This document shows, piece by piece, positions 18,794-28,320 of a stretch of DNA of 64,000 nt. The stretch lies in the NCBI RefSeq assembly GCF_900115715.1, contig NZ_FOXM01000018.1, positions 31,951 to 95,950 on the forward strand, written 5' to 3'. This DNA comes from Geopseudomonas sagittaria (GTDB lineage Bacteria; Pseudomonadota; Gammaproteobacteria; Pseudomonadales; Pseudomonadaceae). Position numbers and translations under genes: made by a program. The notes beneath the pieces were generated by a model. That model saw nothing but the letters and a program-made list of their open reading frames with translations, was not told the DNA's origin and made no database searches. Every line of letters starts with the position of its first letter. Position 1 is the stretch's first letter.

Positions 18794-21190
18794 CTAGTGC
18801 GTGCTGATTCGCTCGTTGGCTTCGGCATCGCGCTTGTCATCTGCCCCTGCGCGCTCGGGAGCCGCGTCAGGCAAGGGCTCAGGCTTGTATTGCAACGCAA
18901 TCTGCAGGACCTCGTCAATCCATTTGACCGGTTTGATCTGCAGATCTTGTTTGATGTTCTCCGGAATTTCCTTGAGATCCCGCACATTTTCCTCGGGAAT
19001 GATCACGGTGGTAATACCGCCGCGGTGAGCCGCCAACAGTTTCTCCTTGAGACCACCGATGGCCAGCACCTGCCCGCGCAGGGTGATTTCCCCGGTCATC
19101 GCCACATCGGCCCGCACCGGAATGCCGGTCACTGCGGAAACCAGCGCGGTGCACATGCCGATGCCAGCGCTCGGACCGTCCTTGGGCGTGGCGCCTTCCG
19201 GCACGTGGATGTGGATGTCGCGCTTTTCGTGGAAGTCCGGCGCAATTCCCAGACTCTTGGCCCGGCTGCGCACCACGGTCAGCGCCGCAGTGATCGACTC
19301 GCCCATCACGTCGCCGAGCGAGCCGGTCTTGATCAGCAGGCCCTTGCCGGGCACCACCGCGGCCTCGATGGTCAGCAGTTCGCCGCCTACCTGGGTCCAC
19401 GCCAAGCCGGTCACCTGGCCGACCTGATCCTGCTGCTCGGCCTGGCCGTAGCGGAACTTCTTCACGCCCAGGTAATGCTCGAGGCTGTCGCTGGTGACGG
19501 TGATCTGGATGCGCTTCGCAGCGGCGCCGTCCTTGACCGCCTTGCGGCAGACCTTGGCGATCTGTCGCTCCAGGTTACGCACCCCGGCCTCGCGGGTGTA
19601 GAAACGGATGATGTCGCGCAGGGCCTCTTCCTCGAAGCTCAGCTCGCCCTTCTTCAGGCCGTTCGCCTCGGCCTGCTTGGTCACCAGGTATTTGGTGGCG
19701 ATGTTGATCTTTTCCGCCTCGGTGTAGCCCGGCAGACGGATGACCTCCATGCGGTCGAGCAGCGGCGCCGGGATGTTCATCGAGTTGGCCGTGCACAGGA
19801 ACATCACGTTGGACAGATCGTAATCCACTTCCAGATAGTGATCGTTGAAGTTGTGGTTCTGCTCCGGATCGAGCACCTCGAGCAGCGCCGAGGCGGGATC
19901 GCCACGCATGTCGCTGCCCAGCTTGTCGATCTCGTCGAGCAGGAACAGCGGGTTGCGCACGCCGACCTTGGTCATCTTCTGGATCAGGCGACCGGGCATG
20001 GAGCCGATGTAGGTACGGCGGTGACCGCGAATCTCGGCTTCGTCACGCACACCACCGAGCGCCATGCGCACGTACTTGCGATTGGTCGCACGGGCGATCG
20101 ACTCGGCCAGCGAGGTCTTGCCCACCCCCGGCGGACCAACCAGGCACAGCACCGGCCCCTTGAGCTTCTTCACGCGCTTCTGCACGGCGAGGAACTCGAG
20201 GATCCGCTCCTTGACCTCTTCCAGACCGTAGTGGTCAGCGTCGAGGATCTCTTCGGCACGCTTGAGGTCGAGACGCACCTTGCTCTCGGCCTGCCACGGC
20301 ACGTTGGTCAGCCACTCGATGTAGGAGCGCACCACGGTGGCCTCGGCCGACATCGGCGACATCTGCTTGAGCTTGTTCAGCTCGGCATTGGCCTTCTGCA
20401 GGGCTTCCTTGCTCATGCCGGCGTTGTCGATGCGCTTCTTCAGCTCGTCGACCTCGCTGTGGCCTTCCTCGCCCTCGCCGAGTTCTTTCTGAATGGCCTT
20501 CATCTGCTCGTTCAGGTAGTACTCGCGCTGGCTGCGCTCCATCTGCTTCTTGACCCGACCGCGGATGCGCTTCTCGACCTGCAACAGGTCGATCTCGGCA
20601 TCCAGCAGACCGAGCACATGCTCGATACGGCTGGTCAGGTCGGTAATCTCGAGGATTTCCTGCTTCTGCTCGATACGCAGCGCCATGTGCGCCGCCATGG
20701 TATCGACCAGGCGCGCCGGATCGTCGATACCGCTCAGCGAGCTCAGCACCTCGGCGGGCACCTTCTTGCCCAGCTGCACGTACTGCTCGAACTGACTCAG
20801 CAGGCTGCGGCAGAAGACCTCCGACTCACGCTCGGCAATCTCGCCTTCCTCGACCAGGCGCACCTCTGCGCGCGCATGGGTGTCGCCATCGACGAAGCGC
20901 TCGACCGCACCACGCTGGCCGCCCTCGACCAGCACCTTGACCGTACCATCCGGCAGTTTCAGCAACTGCAGCACGCTGGCCACGGTGCCTACCTGGTACA
21001 GCGCTTCCGGGGCTGGGTCATCATCCGCCGGATTCTTCTGGGCCAGCAGCAGAATCTGCTTGTCTGCGCTCATCGCCGCCTCAAGCGCCTCGATGGACTT
21101 TTCACGCCCGACGAACAGCGGGATGACCATGTGCGGATAAACCACCACATCACGCAGCGGCAGAAGGGGCAACTCGATGATTGCGTTCAT
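18794..21190 (-). CDS. lon: ATP-dependent protease Lon
   Basis: A 798-residue AAA+ serine protease, identical in length to P. aeruginosa Lon as I recall it. It has an N-terminal substrate domain ([21 protein letters not shown]), Walker [10 protein letters not shown], Walker [13 protein letters not shown], and the catalytic serine in [11 protein letters not shown] (about Ser674) with its lysine partner downstream. It degrades misfolded and regulatory proteins in the cytosol. The ATG at 21190 gives the conserved start [13 protein letters not shown]; in-frame ATGs further upstream fall in the promoter region. A sigma-32-type promoter lies 59-87 bases upstream. Confidence 0.96.
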   Translation of the reverse strand: MNAIIELPLLPLRDVVVYPHMVIPLFVGREKSIEALEAAMSADKQILLLAQKNPADDDPAPEALYQVGTVASVLQLLKLPDGTVKVLVEGGQRGAVERFVDGDTHARAEVRLVEEGEIAERESEVFCRSLLSQFEQYVQLGKKVPAEVLSSLSGIDDPARLVDTMAAHMALRIEQKQEILEITDLTSRIEHVLGLLDAEIDLLQVEKRIRGRVKKQMERSQREYYLNEQMKAIQKELGEGEEGHSEVDELKKRIDNAGMSKEALQKANAELNKLKQMSPMSAEATVVRSYIEWLTNVPWQAESKVRLDLKRAEEILDADHYGLEEVKERILEFLAVQKRVKKLKGPVLCLVGPPGVGKTSLAESIARATNRKYVRMALGGVRDEAEIRGHRRTYIGSMPGRLIQKMTKVGVRNPLFLLDEIDKLGSDMRGDPASALLEVLDPEQNHNFNDHYLEVDYDLSNVMFLCTANSMNIPAPLLDRMEVIRLPGYTEAEKINIATKYLVTKQAEANGLKKGELSFEEEALRDIIRFYTREAGVRNLERQIAKVCRKAVKDGAAAKRIQITVTSDSLEHYLGVKKFRYGQAEQQDQVGQVTGLAWTQVGGELLTIEAAVVPGKGLLIKTGSLGDVMGESITAALTVVRSRAKSLGIAPDFHEKRDIHIHVPEGATPKDGPSAGIGMCTALVSAVTGIPVRADVAMTGEITLRGQVLAIGGLKEKLLAAHRGGITTVIIPEENVRDLKEIPENIKQDLQIKPVKWIDEVLQIALQYKPEPLPDAAPERAGADDKRDAEANERISTH

Positions 21191-21248
21191 GCTTTCAACT
21201 CTTGGTAGGCCCGACAACAGAGACACACGGGCGTTGGACATGGATCCA

Positions 21249-21277
21249 AGATGGGGGGCTAGTGCGGAAAAAACAAG
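21249..21277 (-). promoter_or_regulatory. Heat-shock (sigma-32, RpoH) promoter of lon
   Basis: On the minus strand CTTGTTT is followed after 14 bases by CCCCATCT, close to the sigma-32 consensus (CTTGAAA, 13-14 bases, CCCCATNT). It is 59 bases upstream of the lon start codon. Confidence 0.75.
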
Positions 21278-21298
21278 CTTTTGCACTGCACAGGAACA

Positions 21299-21323
21299 AC
21301 AAAGGGGCCCGCAGGCCCCTTTG
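21299..21323 (-). terminator. Terminator after clpX
   Basis: A nine-base perfect stem (AAAGGGGCC/GGCCCCTTT, loop CGCA), followed on the minus strand by a T-rich TTGTTGTTCC. It lies six bases beyond the clpX stop and upstream of the lon promoter. Confidence 0.8.
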
Positions 21324-21328
21324 GATGG

Positions 21329-22609
21329 TCACGCCTCTGGCGCGGCCTTGGCAGGCTGCTCGCTGCTCTCGTAGATCAGCAGCGGCTTGGAGGTGCCTTC
21401 GATCACGCTCTCGTCGATCACCACCTTGCTGACCTCGGTGGCCGAGGGGATCTCGTACATGGTGTCGAGCAGGATCCCTTCGAGGATCGAACGCAGACCA
21501 CGGGCACCGGTCTTGCGCTCCAGGGCCTTGCGCGCCACGGCATGCAGGGCATCGGTGCGGAACTCCAGCTCGACGCCCTCCATCTCGAACAGGCGCGCGT
21601 ACTGCTTGGTCAGCGCGTTCTTCGGCTCGGTGAGGATCTCCATCAGGGCCTTTTCGTCCAGCTCCTCGAGCGTGGCGATGACCGGCAGGCGACCGACGAA
21701 CTCGGGAATCAGGCCGAACTTGACCAGATCATCCGGCTCCACCTCGCGCAGCGCTTCACCGACCTTCTTGCCGGTATCCTTGCTGCGCACCTCGGCGTTG
21801 AAACCGATGCCACCCTTGGTCGAACGACTCTGGATGACCTTCTCGAGCCCGGCAAAGGCGCCGCCGCAGATGAACAGGATGTTGCGCGTGTCGACCTGCA
21901 GGAACTCCTGCTGGGGATGCTTGCGTCCGCCCTGCGGCGGCACCGAGGCAACGGTGCCCTCGATCAGCTTGAGCAGAGCCTGCTGCACACCCTCACCCGA
22001 GACGTCGCGGGTGATCGAGGGGTTGTCCGACTTGCGCGAGATCTTGTCGATCTCGTCGATGTAGACGATACCCATCTGGGCCTTCTCGACATCGTAGTCG
22101 CACTTCTGCAGCAGCTTCTGGATGATGTTCTCCACGTCCTCGCCGACATAGCCGGCTTCGGTCAGCGTGGTCGCATCGGCAATGGTAAAGGGCACATTGA
22201 GCAGCCGCGCGAGAGTCTCGGCGAGCAGGGTCTTGCCCGAACCGGTCGGCCCGATCAGCAGGATGTTGCTCTTGCCCAGCTCGACATCGTCCTTCTTCTC
22301 TTTCTGGCTGAGACGCTTGTAGTGGTTGTACACCGCAACCGCCAGAACCTTCTTCGCACGCTCCTGACCGATCACATACTGATCGAGGATGCTGCTGATT
22401 TCCTTGGGCGCAGGCAACTTGTTGGCGCTGCTCTCAGCCTGGGCCTCCTGCACCTCCTCGCGGATGATGTCGTTGCACAGGTCGACGCACTCGTCGCAGA
22501 TAAAGACCGAGGGACCAGCGATCAGCTTGCGTACTTCGTGCTGGCTCTTGCCGCAGAAGGAACAGTAAAGCAGTTTGCCGGTGTCCTCGCCGTTGCGGGT
22601 GTCTGTCAT
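21329..22609 (-). CDS. clpX: ClpXP protease ATPase subunit ClpX
   Basis: A 426-residue AAA+ unfoldase. It has an N-terminal zinc-binding domain ([10 protein letters not shown]...[10 protein letters not shown]), Walker A GPTGSGKT, Walker B VYIDEIDK, and the pore and sensor regions of the family. It unfolds SsrA-tagged and other substrates and feeds them to ClpP. The ATG at 22609 ([16 protein letters not shown]) gives exactly the P. aeruginosa length; upstream in-frame ATGs overlap the promoter. It lies 108 bases after clpP with its own sigma-32-type promoter in the gap. Confidence 0.96.
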   Translation of the reverse strand: MTDTRNGEDTGKLLYCSFCGKSQHEVRKLIAGPSVFICDECVDLCNDIIREEVQEAQAESSANKLPAPKEISSILDQYVIGQERAKKVLAVAVYNHYKRLSQKEKKDDVELGKSNILLIGPTGSGKTLLAETLARLLNVPFTIADATTLTEAGYVGEDVENIIQKLLQKCDYDVEKAQMGIVYIDEIDKISRKSDNPSITRDVSGEGVQQALLKLIEGTVASVPPQGGRKHPQQEFLQVDTRNILFICGGAFAGLEKVIQSRSTKGGIGFNAEVRSKDTGKKVGEALREVEPDDLVKFGLIPEFVGRLPVIATLEELDEKALMEILTEPKNALTKQYARLFEMEGVELEFRTDALHAVARKALERKTGARGLRSILEGILLDTMYEIPSATEVSKVVIDESVIEGTSKPLLIYESSEQPAKAAPEA

Positions 22610-22641
22610 TCGATCAATCCAATCCGGTAGGCATGAACACA

Positions 22642-22670
22642 AGATGGAGACAATCGCAGGCTTTTTCAAG
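22642..22670 (-). promoter_or_regulatory. Heat-shock (sigma-32, RpoH) promoter of clpX
   Basis: On the minus strand CTTGAAA is followed after 14 bases by CTCCATCT, one base from the ideal -10. It lies in the clpP-clpX gap, 33 bases before the clpX ATG, so clpX can be induced separately from clpP. Confidence 0.75.
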
Positions 22671-22680
22671 CCCGCGAAAC

Positions 22681-22699
22681 GGCCGGTAACATCCCGGCC
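22681..22699 (-). terminator. Possible terminator/attenuator after clpP
   Basis: GGCCGG and CCGGCC form a six-base GC stem with a seven-base loop, 19 bases past the clpP stop. On the minus strand GTTTCG follows, a weak U-tract, so partial read-through into clpX is likely. Confidence 0.4.
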
Positions 22700-22717
22700 A
22701 GGGGCATGCAGAGGTTG

Positions 22718-23356
22718 TCAGACGGGCAGCTGGCGCTTGTTCAGCACCTGATCGATCAAGCCGTACTTGACCGCCTCTTCGCCACTCATGAAGTTGTCGC
22801 GATCGGTATCGCGGGCAATAACGTCCAGCGGCTGACCGGTGTGCGTCGACAGGATGCGATTCAGTCGATCACGAATGGTGAGAATCTCGCGCGCATGGAT
22901 CTCGATATCCGAGGCCTGGCCCTGGAAACCACCCAGCGGCTGGTGGATCATCACTCGCGAGTGCGGCAGGCAGTAGCGCTTGCCGGCGGCACCCGCCGTC
23001 AGCAGCAGGGAGCCCATGCTGCAGGCCTGGCCGACGCAGATGGTCGACACATCGGGCTTGATGAACTGCATGGTGTCGTAGATCGACATGCCCGCAGTCA
23101 CCGAGCCGCCCGGCGAGTTGATATAGAGGTGGATATCCTTGTCCGGATTCTCTGCCTCGAGGAACAGCAGCTGGGCCACCACCAGGTTGGCCATGTAGTC
23201 CTCGACCGGGCCGACCAGAAAGATCACCCGCTCCTTGAGCAGGCGCGAGTAGATGTCGTAGGCACGCTCGCCGCGCGCCGACTGCTCGATCACCATGGGT
23301 ACCAGGCCGCCGGCGGCCTGCACATCGAACTGCGACTCAAAAGAATTGCGGAACAT
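22718..23356 (-). CDS. clpP: ClpP, proteolytic subunit of Clp proteases
   Basis: A 212-residue serine protease forming a tetradecameric barrel with ClpX or ClpA. Catalytic Ser113 is in [10 protein letters not shown], His138 in [10 protein letters not shown], and the Asp in [11 protein letters not shown] short N-terminal propeptide precedes the conserved [32 protein letters not shown] segment. Order tig-clpP-clpX-lon-hupB is the canonical proteostasis cluster. It begins 92 bases after tig, a gap containing a ten-base stem-loop. Confidence 0.96.
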   Translation of the reverse strand: MFRNSFESQFDVQAAGGLVPMVIEQSARGERAYDIYSRLLKERVIFLVGPVEDYMANLVVAQLLFLEAENPDKDIHLYINSPGGSVTAGMSIYDTMQFIKPDVSTICVGQACSMGSLLLTAGAAGKRYCLPHSRVMIHQPLGGFQGQASDIEIHAREILTIRDRLNRILSTHTGQPLDVIARDTDRDNFMSGEEAVKYGLIDQVLNKRQLPV

Positions 23357-23395
23357 TCTGGCTCACTCCCTATATCAATCATGTCCTAGAGACGC

Positions 23396-23421
23396 ATAAG
23401 CCAGCACTGAGGCTGGCTTAT
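23396..23421 (-). terminator. Stem-loop between tig and clpP
   Basis: A perfect ten-base stem (ATAAGCCAGC/GCTGGCTTAT) with a six-base loop, 28 bases past the tig stop. There is no U-run after it, so it may be an attenuator or mRNA-stabilising hairpin, not a strong terminator. Confidence 0.5.
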
Positions 23422-23448
23422 GGAGGACTCTAACAAGTGCCGTGGGCT

Positions 23449-24759
23449 TTACTCGGCTTTCGGAGCTTCCGCCGGCTTGACCGCATCCTCGTAGGAGACC
23501 TGCTTGTCGGTGACATTGGCCTTTTGCAGGACAGTATCCACGACTTGTTCTTCCAGAACAACCGAGCGAACCTCGTCCAGCTGCTGGGCGTTCTTGTAGT
23601 ACCAGGCGATGACCTGCTCCGGCTCCTGGTAGGCGGAAGCCATTTCCTCGATCAGCTCGCGCACGCGAGCTTCGTCCGGTTTGATCTCGAACTGCTTGAC
23701 CACTTCGGCGACAATCAGGCCCAGCACCACGCGACGCTTGGCCTGCTCTTCGAACAGCTCGGCCGGCAGTTGCTCGGGGTTGATGTTGCCACCGAACTGC
23801 TGGACGGCCTGCACGCGCAGACGGTTGACTTCGTTGCCGATCAGCGCCTTCGGCACCTCGACCGCGTTGGCCGCCAGCAGGCCTTCCATCACCTGGTTCT
23901 TGACCTTGGACTTGATGGCCTGGCGCAGCTCGCGCTCCATGTTCTTGCGCACTTCGGCACGGAAGCCGTCGACGCCGCCTTCCTTGACACCGAACTGGGC
24001 GAAGAACTCCTCGTTCAGCTCCGGCAGTTTCGGCTCGGCAACCGCATTGACGGTCACGGCGAACTCGGCGGCCTTGCCGGCCAGATCCAGGTTCTGGTAG
24101 TCCTCGGGGAAGGTCACGTTCAGCACGCGCTCCTCACCGGCCTTGGCACCGACCAGACCTGCTTCAAAGCCCGGGATCATGCGGCCGGAACCCAGCACCA
24201 ACAGGGTGCCCTGGGCGCTGCCGCCGGCGAAGGCCTCGCCGTCGATCTTGCCAACGAAGTCGAGGTTCAGCTGATCGCCATCCTGCGCGGCGCGCTCGAC
24301 AGCCTCGAAACGAGTGTTCTGCTTGCGCAGGATCTCGAGCATGTTGTCGACGTCGGCATCGGTCACGTCAGCCTGCAGACGCTCGACAGCGATGGACTCG
24401 AAACCGGCAACCTGGAATTCGGGAAACACCTCGAAGGTGGCGACATACTCGAGCGCCTGACCTTTCTCGAAGGCCTTCGGCTCGACGGACGGCGCACCGG
24501 CCGGGTTCAGCTTCTCCTGCACCACGGCTTCATAGAAGGTGGCCTGGATCAGGTCGCCCAGAGCCTCCTGGCGAGCGGAGTCCTCGTAGCGCTGGCGGAT
24601 GATGCTCATCGGCACCTTGCCGGGACGGAAACCTGCGATCTTGGCACGACGGGCGGTCTGCTGCAGACGCTTGTTGACTTCGGTCTCGATGCGCTCGACG
24701 GGCACGCCAACGGTCATGCGACGCTCGAGAGCGGAGGTGGCTTCAACAGAAACTTGCAT
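23449..24759 (-). CDS. tig: Trigger factor, ribosome-associated chaperone
   Basis: A 436-residue protein with the ribosome-binding domain (signature GFRPGKVP, residues about 44-51), a central FKBP-type prolyl isomerase domain (about 150-245) and the long C-terminal chaperone arms. It captures nascent chains at the exit tunnel. The ATG at 24759 starts [15 protein letters not shown], the family N-terminus, and gives the usual length; upstream in-frame extensions run into the promoter and tRNA-Leu. A recognisable promoter lies 59-87 bases upstream. Confidence 0.96.
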   Translation of the reverse strand: MQVSVEATSALERRMTVGVPVERIETEVNKRLQQTARRAKIAGFRPGKVPMSIIRQRYEDSARQEALGDLIQATFYEAVVQEKLNPAGAPSVEPKAFEKGQALEYVATFEVFPEFQVAGFESIAVERLQADVTDADVDNMLEILRKQNTRFEAVERAAQDGDQLNLDFVGKIDGEAFAGGSAQGTLLVLGSGRMIPGFEAGLVGAKAGEERVLNVTFPEDYQNLDLAGKAAEFAVTVNAVAEPKLPELNEEFFAQFGVKEGGVDGFRAEVRKNMERELRQAIKSKVKNQVMEGLLAANAVEVPKALIGNEVNRLRVQAVQQFGGNINPEQLPAELFEEQAKRRVVLGLIVAEVVKQFEIKPDEARVRELIEEMASAYQEPEQVIAWYYKNAQQLDEVRSVVLEEQVVDTVLQKANVTDKQVSYEDAVKPAEAPKAE

Positions 24760-24817
24760 GGATGATCCTCGTTGCACAGACAAAGCCGGCCCTGCCGGCC
24801 CCATAAATAGGGCATGC

Positions 24818-24846
24818 ATTCTAGTAGGTGATTTCGCAGAAGTCAC
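24818..24846 (-). promoter_or_regulatory. Probable sigma-70 promoter of tig
   Basis: On the minus strand GTGACT, a 17-base spacer and TAGAAT. The downstream leader contains a GCCGGC/GCCGGC hairpin (24785-24799). Confidence 0.5.
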
Positions 24847-24969
24847 CCGGCGGGCAACAGAAAAGGCACAGGCCAGGGAACGACTGAGAGGCGACATCCC
24901 GAGGGCGCTACGCAGGAACCCCGACGATGCTGGCCCAGACACCCGAACACGGATGCAGCGACCGAATGA

Positions 24970-25054
24970 TGGTGCGGACGGAGAGACTCGAACTCTCACA
25001 CCTTGCGGCACTGGAACCTAAATCCAGCGTGTCTACCAATTCCACCACGTCCGC
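24970..25054 (-). tRNA. tRNA-Leu (UAG)
   Basis: An 85-base class II tRNA with a long variable arm and encoded CCA. The acceptor is GCGGACG/CGTCCGC, the anticodon loop is TTTAGGT (anticodon TAG) in a CTGGA/TCCAG stem, and the T-loop is GTTCGAGTC. It is the last tRNA of the minus-strand cluster. Confidence 0.96.
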
Positions 25055-25073
25055 GCGAGTGAAGCAGAAACGA

Positions 25074-25098
25074 AAACGCCAGGCTAGGCCTGGCGTTT
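25074..25098 (-). terminator. Stem-loop terminator between tRNA-His and tRNA-Leu
   Basis: A perfect ten-base stem (AAACGCCAGG/CCTGGCGTTT) with a five-base loop, followed on the minus strand by TCGTTTC. It could end the tRNA-Arg/His transcript or serve as a processing signal within a longer precursor. Confidence 0.55.
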
Positions 25099-25105
25099 CG
25101 GAATA

Positions 25106-25181
25106 TGGGGTGGACGATGGGAATCGAACCCACGACACCAGGAGCCACAATCCTGTGCTCTACCAACTGAGCTACGCCCAC
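25106..25181 (-). tRNA. tRNA-His (GUG)
   Basis: A 76-base cloverleaf with encoded CCA. The acceptor is GTGGGCG/CGTCCAC with a G-U wobble, the anticodon loop is TTGTGGC (anticodon GTG), and the T-arm is GGGTTCGATTCCC. The preceding base (25182) is a G on the minus strand facing C73, matching the extra G-1 typical of tRNA-His. Confidence 0.96.
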
Positions 25182-25213
25182 CATATTGCATTGCTTGTGC
25201 CAAGCAGCCTCAT

Positions 25214-25290
25214 TGGCGCGCCCGGCAGGACTCGAACCTGCGACCATCCGCTTAGAAGGCGGATGCTCTATCCAGCTGAGCTACGGGCGC
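25214..25290 (-). tRNA. tRNA-Arg (UCU)
   Basis: A 77-base cloverleaf with encoded CCA. The acceptor is GCGCCCG/CGGGCGC, the anticodon loop is CTTCTAA (anticodon TCT) on a TCCGC/GCGGA stem, and the T-arm is CAGGTTCGAGTCCTG. It is the first tRNA of the cluster. Confidence 0.96.
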
Positions 25291-25404
25291 GTTTGTGGCT
25301 GCAACCCACTAGCCGGATTCAAGGAGCCTTATCTCTCCTCGAGGTGGCTAATCACCGAGCCAGCCTTTGCTTTCGTTTGGGGCTTTGCTCGTCAAGCGGG
25401 GCAC

Positions 25405-25433
25405 ATGTTATCCATGAGCACTTCCCTCGTCAA
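25405..25433 (-). promoter_or_regulatory. Strong sigma-70 promoter of the tRNA-Arg/His/Leu cluster
   Basis: On the minus strand TTGACG, a 17-base spacer and TAACAT, followed by the GC-rich GTGCCCCGC discriminator typical of stringently controlled stable-RNA promoters. An A/T-rich stretch (25434-25455) just upstream of the -35 may act as an UP element. Confidence 0.7.
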
Positions 25434-25506
25434 CGATTTTTTTGAAAATTTTCAAGCACATAGCAAGCACGCAGGTAGAGCCGCCGGATTTGCGCGCGAG
25501 CTGCCT

Positions 25507-25534
25507 TTGCCCCACCGCCGCCCCGTGCGAGAAT
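25507..25534 (+). promoter_or_regulatory. Probable sigma-70 promoter of folD
   Basis: TTGCCC, a 16-base spacer and GAGAAT, 42 bases before the folD ATG. It is divergent from the tRNA cluster promoter about 75 bases away. Confidence 0.45.
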
Positions 25535-25575
25535 GCCCTACCTTTTTAACTGACTCTCACGGTTCTCCAAGCGTC

Positions 25576-26430
25576 ATGACCGCACAACTGATCGACGGCA
25601 AAGCCATCGCCGCCCGCCTCCGCCAACAGATCGCCCAGCGCGTAGCCGAGCGCCGCCAGCAAGGCCTGCGCACCCCCGGGCTGGCCGTCATTCTGGTCGG
25701 CAGCGATCCAGCCTCCCAGGTTTACGTTGCCCACAAGCGCAAGGACTGCGAAGAAGTCGGCTTCATCTCCCAGGCCCACGACCTCGACAGCAACACCTCG
25801 CAGGAAGAACTGCTCAGCCTGATCGACCGCCTCAACGCCGACCCGGCCATTGACGGCATCCTGGTGCAACTGCCGCTGCCCGCCCACCTGGACGCCTCGC
25901 AACTGCTCGAGCGCATCCAGCCGGACAAGGATGTCGACGGCTTCCACCCGTTCAACATCGGCCGCCTGGCCCAGCGCATGCCGGTACTGCAGCCCTGCAC
26001 GCCGAAGGGCATCATGACCCTGCTGCACAGCACCGGGGTCGACCTGCACGGCCTGCATGCCGTGGTCGTCGGCGCCTCCAACATCGTCGGCCGCCCGATG
26101 GCGCTCGAACTGCTGCTGGCCGGCTGCACCACCACCGTAACCCACCGCTTCACCCGCGATCTGCCCAACCACCTGAGCCAGGCCGACATCGTGGTGGTGG
26201 CCGTTGGCAAGCCCGGACTGGTCAAGGGCGAATGGATCAAGGAAGGCGCCATTGTCATTGACGTCGGCATCAACCGCCAGGCCGATGGCCGCCTGGTCGG
26301 CGACGTCGAATTTACCCCCGCCGCCGAGCGCGCCAGCTGGATCACCCCGGTACCGGGCGGCGTCGGCCCGATGACCCGCGCCTGCCTGCTGGAAAACACC
26401 CTGTACGCCGCAGAGCAGCTGCACGACTGA
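25576..26430 (+). CDS. folD: Bifunctional methylene-THF dehydrogenase/methenyl-THF cyclohydrolase
   Basis: A 284-residue enzyme that interconverts 5,10-methylene-, 5,10-methenyl- and 10-formyl-tetrahydrofolate with NADP in the cytosol. Signatures include [13 protein letters not shown] (catalytic Lys), [34 protein letters not shown] (NADP loop) and [12 protein letters not shown]. The ATG at 25576 ([12 protein letters not shown]) matches the family N-terminus and length; the open frame extends far upstream through the tRNA genes and is not coding there. A bidirectional terminator follows. Confidence 0.96.
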   Translation: MTAQLIDGKAIAARLRQQIAQRVAERRQQGLRTPGLAVILVGSDPASQVYVAHKRKDCEEVGFISQAHDLDSNTSQEELLSLIDRLNADPAIDGILVQLPLPAHLDASQLLERIQPDKDVDGFHPFNIGRLAQRMPVLQPCTPKGIMTLLHSTGVDLHGLHAVVVGASNIVGRPMALELLLAGCTTTVTHRFTRDLPNHLSQADIVVVAVGKPGLVKGEWIKEGAIVIDVGINRQADGRLVGDVEFTPAAERASWITPVPGGVGPMTRACLLENTLYAAEQLHD

Positions 26431-26483
26431 CATCTCTACGCTCGGCCGGCGTCCGCGCAACGGAGCGCCAGCCAGAGCAGAAA

Positions 26484-26514
26484 TAAAAAAACCCGGCCGA
26501 AGCCGGGTTTTTTT
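26484..26514. terminator. Bidirectional rho-independent terminator between folD and oprF
   Basis: ACCCGGC/GCCGGGT with a CGAA loop, flanked by an A-run on the left and a run of seven T on the right. It serves both converging genes. Confidence 0.93.
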
Positions 26515-26535
26515 ATTCGAAGCCAATCAAGCCGA

Positions 26536-27522
26536 TTATTGCTGGACCTGAGCTTCCACTTCCGCTTCCACGCGACGGTTCACAGCGCGACCAGCTTCGG
26601 TAGCGTTGTCAGCCACCGGACGGGACTCACCGTAACCCACCGAGCTGACACGAGCATCGGCAACACCATACTGGTTGACCAGCACGTCACGCACGGCCGC
26701 AGCGCGACGCTCGGACAGCTTCTGGTTGTAGGCATCGGTGCCGACGGAGTCGGTGTGCCCCTCAACAGTGGTGGAGGTCTGCGGGTACTGGTTCATGAAG
26801 TCCGCCAGGCTCTGGATGTCGGCGAAGCTTTCCGACTTCACCTGGGCCTTGTCGAAATCAAACTTCACATCCAGCTCGACGCGCACGACTTCCGGTACCG
26901 GCTCGGCAACCGGAGCCGGCTCTTCGACCGGAGCAGCAGCGACCACCGGAGCCGGGGCCGGAGCCTGGCCACCGCCGAAGTTCAGACCAACACCCACGCC
27001 GGCCATCCACTCGGAATCGCCCTGATCGATGTTGTGCATGCCATCGACACCGGCCTTGGCGAAGACATTCTCGGTGAAGTAGTACTTCACACCAGCGCCA
27101 AGGTTGGCGAAGGTGCTGTTGTTGCGACCGCTGCGATCAGGCTGACCGATGCTCTGGTGAGCAGCACCAGCGGAAAGGTAGGGACGCAAGCCCACACCCG
27201 GAGTGCCGAAATGATAGACCGCATCGAGGGAGGTCAGGCTGCCCTTGATGTCCTTGTGGCCACCACCAGCAAGCGGATCATCGGAGGTCACGTCGCTGTA
27301 GACACCATGCGACAGATTGAGGGAAACGTCATCGGTCAGGAAGTAACCGATACCGGCGCCGTAGAGCTCGCCTTCGTCTTCGAAGCCGCGCTGGCTATCG
27401 CTCAGATAGTGCTTGCCGAAAGCCTCCACCTCAACTGCGCCTTGGCCTTGGGCCAACGCACCAATGGAAGAAGCGGCAACCAGAGAGCCAATGACTACAC
27501 TCAAGGTGTTTTTCAGTTTCAT
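26536..27522 (-). CDS. oprF: Major outer membrane porin OprF (OmpA family)
   Basis: A 328-residue porin. It has a signal peptide (MKLKNTLSVVIGSLVAASSIGALAQ), an N-terminal eight-stranded beta-barrel (about 26-185), a Pro/Ala/Val/Glu-rich linker (about 188-220) and a C-terminal OmpA peptidoglycan-binding domain (VEGHTDSVGTDAYNQKLSERRA, NRRVEAEV). OprF anchors the outer membrane to peptidoglycan and admits small solutes. It is shorter than P. aeruginosa OprF (about 350): the linker lacks the cysteine-bearing insert, and I see no cysteine in the protein. It lies directly downstream of sigX, whose product drives oprF in P. aeruginosa. Confidence 0.95.
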   Translation of the reverse strand: MKLKNTLSVVIGSLVAASSIGALAQGQGAVEVEAFGKHYLSDSQRGFEDEGELYGAGIGYFLTDDVSLNLSHGVYSDVTSDDPLAGGGHKDIKGSLTSLDAVYHFGTPGVGLRPYLSAGAAHQSIGQPDRSGRNNSTFANLGAGVKYYFTENVFAKAGVDGMHNIDQGDSEWMAGVGVGLNFGGGQAPAPAPVVAAAPVEEPAPVAEPVPEVVRVELDVKFDFDKAQVKSESFADIQSLADFMNQYPQTSTTVEGHTDSVGTDAYNQKLSERRAAAVRDVLVNQYGVADARVSSVGYGESRPVADNATEAGRAVNRRVEAEVEAQVQQ

Positions 27523-27627
27523 CCGTTAAATCCCCAGCAAGAAAATTTGTTAGCTGCACTGTTATGACACGCAGCTAGGCCATAAGTTTAACACGCACGC
27601 GCCAAACCATAGAATTTTCTCCGCGAC

Positions 27628-28218
27628 TCACTCCACACTTGCGTCTGCAAACTTCTCACGCAGCCGATCGAGGGCACGCTTGTAGCGCATCTTGGTGGCG
27701 CTCAAACCCATGTGCATGATATCGGCGATCTCCTGGAATTCGAGCTCAGCCACAAAGCGCAACACCAGGATCTCCCGGTCAATCGGATTGACATGCACCA
27801 GCCAGCGATCAAGACCGCCGCGCTCCTCCGGCTTCGGCGTCTTCTCTTCCGAGGCTTCCTCCTGGGGATCGAGACTGAGCGCGTCCAGCAGGCGCCGCTT
27901 GCGCCGCTCCTTGCGGTACTGGGTGATGCATTCGTTGTAGGTGATGCTGTACAGCCAGGTCTTGAACTTCGACTTGCCCTCAAAGTTCTTCAGCCCATAG
28001 AGAACCTTGAGCATGACTTCCTGACACACGTCATCGGCATCCCGGTCATTGCCGAGATAGCGCGCACACACATTGAACAATGTGCGCTGGTAACGGCGCA
28101 TGAGTTCTTCGTAGGCGCGAGTAACATGAAACAGCTCCACGCGCGCATGCTGCACGAGCTCCTCATCGGTGAGTTCGCGGGCATCGTAGCGCTGATACTG
28201 GGAGTGGGGCTTGTTCAA
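27628..28218 (-). CDS. sigX: ECF sigma factor SigX
   Basis: A 196-residue extracytoplasmic-function sigma factor. Region 2 is LFNVCARYLGNDRDADDVCQ...KFKTWLYSITYNECI and region 4 is LRFVAELEFQEIADIMHMGLSATKMRYKRAL. No anti-sigma gene is adjacent. SigX in P. aeruginosa responds to envelope stress and low osmolarity and controls oprF, fatty-acid genes and the cmpX-crfX-cmaX group. The start appears to be TTG at 28218 (MNKPHSQYQRYDARELTDEELV), without a good Shine-Dalgarno. The 105-base gap to oprF should hold its SigX-dependent promoter. Confidence 0.94.
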   Translation of the reverse strand: MNKPHSQYQRYDARELTDEELVQHARVELFHVTRAYEELMRRYQRTLFNVCARYLGNDRDADDVCQEVMLKVLYGLKNFEGKSKFKTWLYSITYNECITQYRKERRKRRLLDALSLDPQEEASEEKTPKPEERGGLDRWLVHVNPIDREILVLRFVAELEFQEIADIMHMGLSATKMRYKRALDRLREKFADASVE

Positions 28219-28320
28219 GCGAGGCAGACCGGCTGCGGATCGGATAGGGACAACCTGCGCCTGGCGCAGGTGCCGGGATGACCGCTTAATTTAGCAGAAA
28301 AGGATGGCAAAAGCCCCGTT

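Noticed and set aside
24970..25290. tRNA cluster as an integration site for a mobile element
   Set aside because: No integrase, no repeated tRNA 3' end nearby, and both flanks are core genes (tig, folD).
28251..28271. ACCTGCGC/GCGCAGGT inverted repeat between cmpX and sigX as a terminator
   Set aside because: No U-tract, and sigX is expected to be read partly from the cmpX side; left unassigned.
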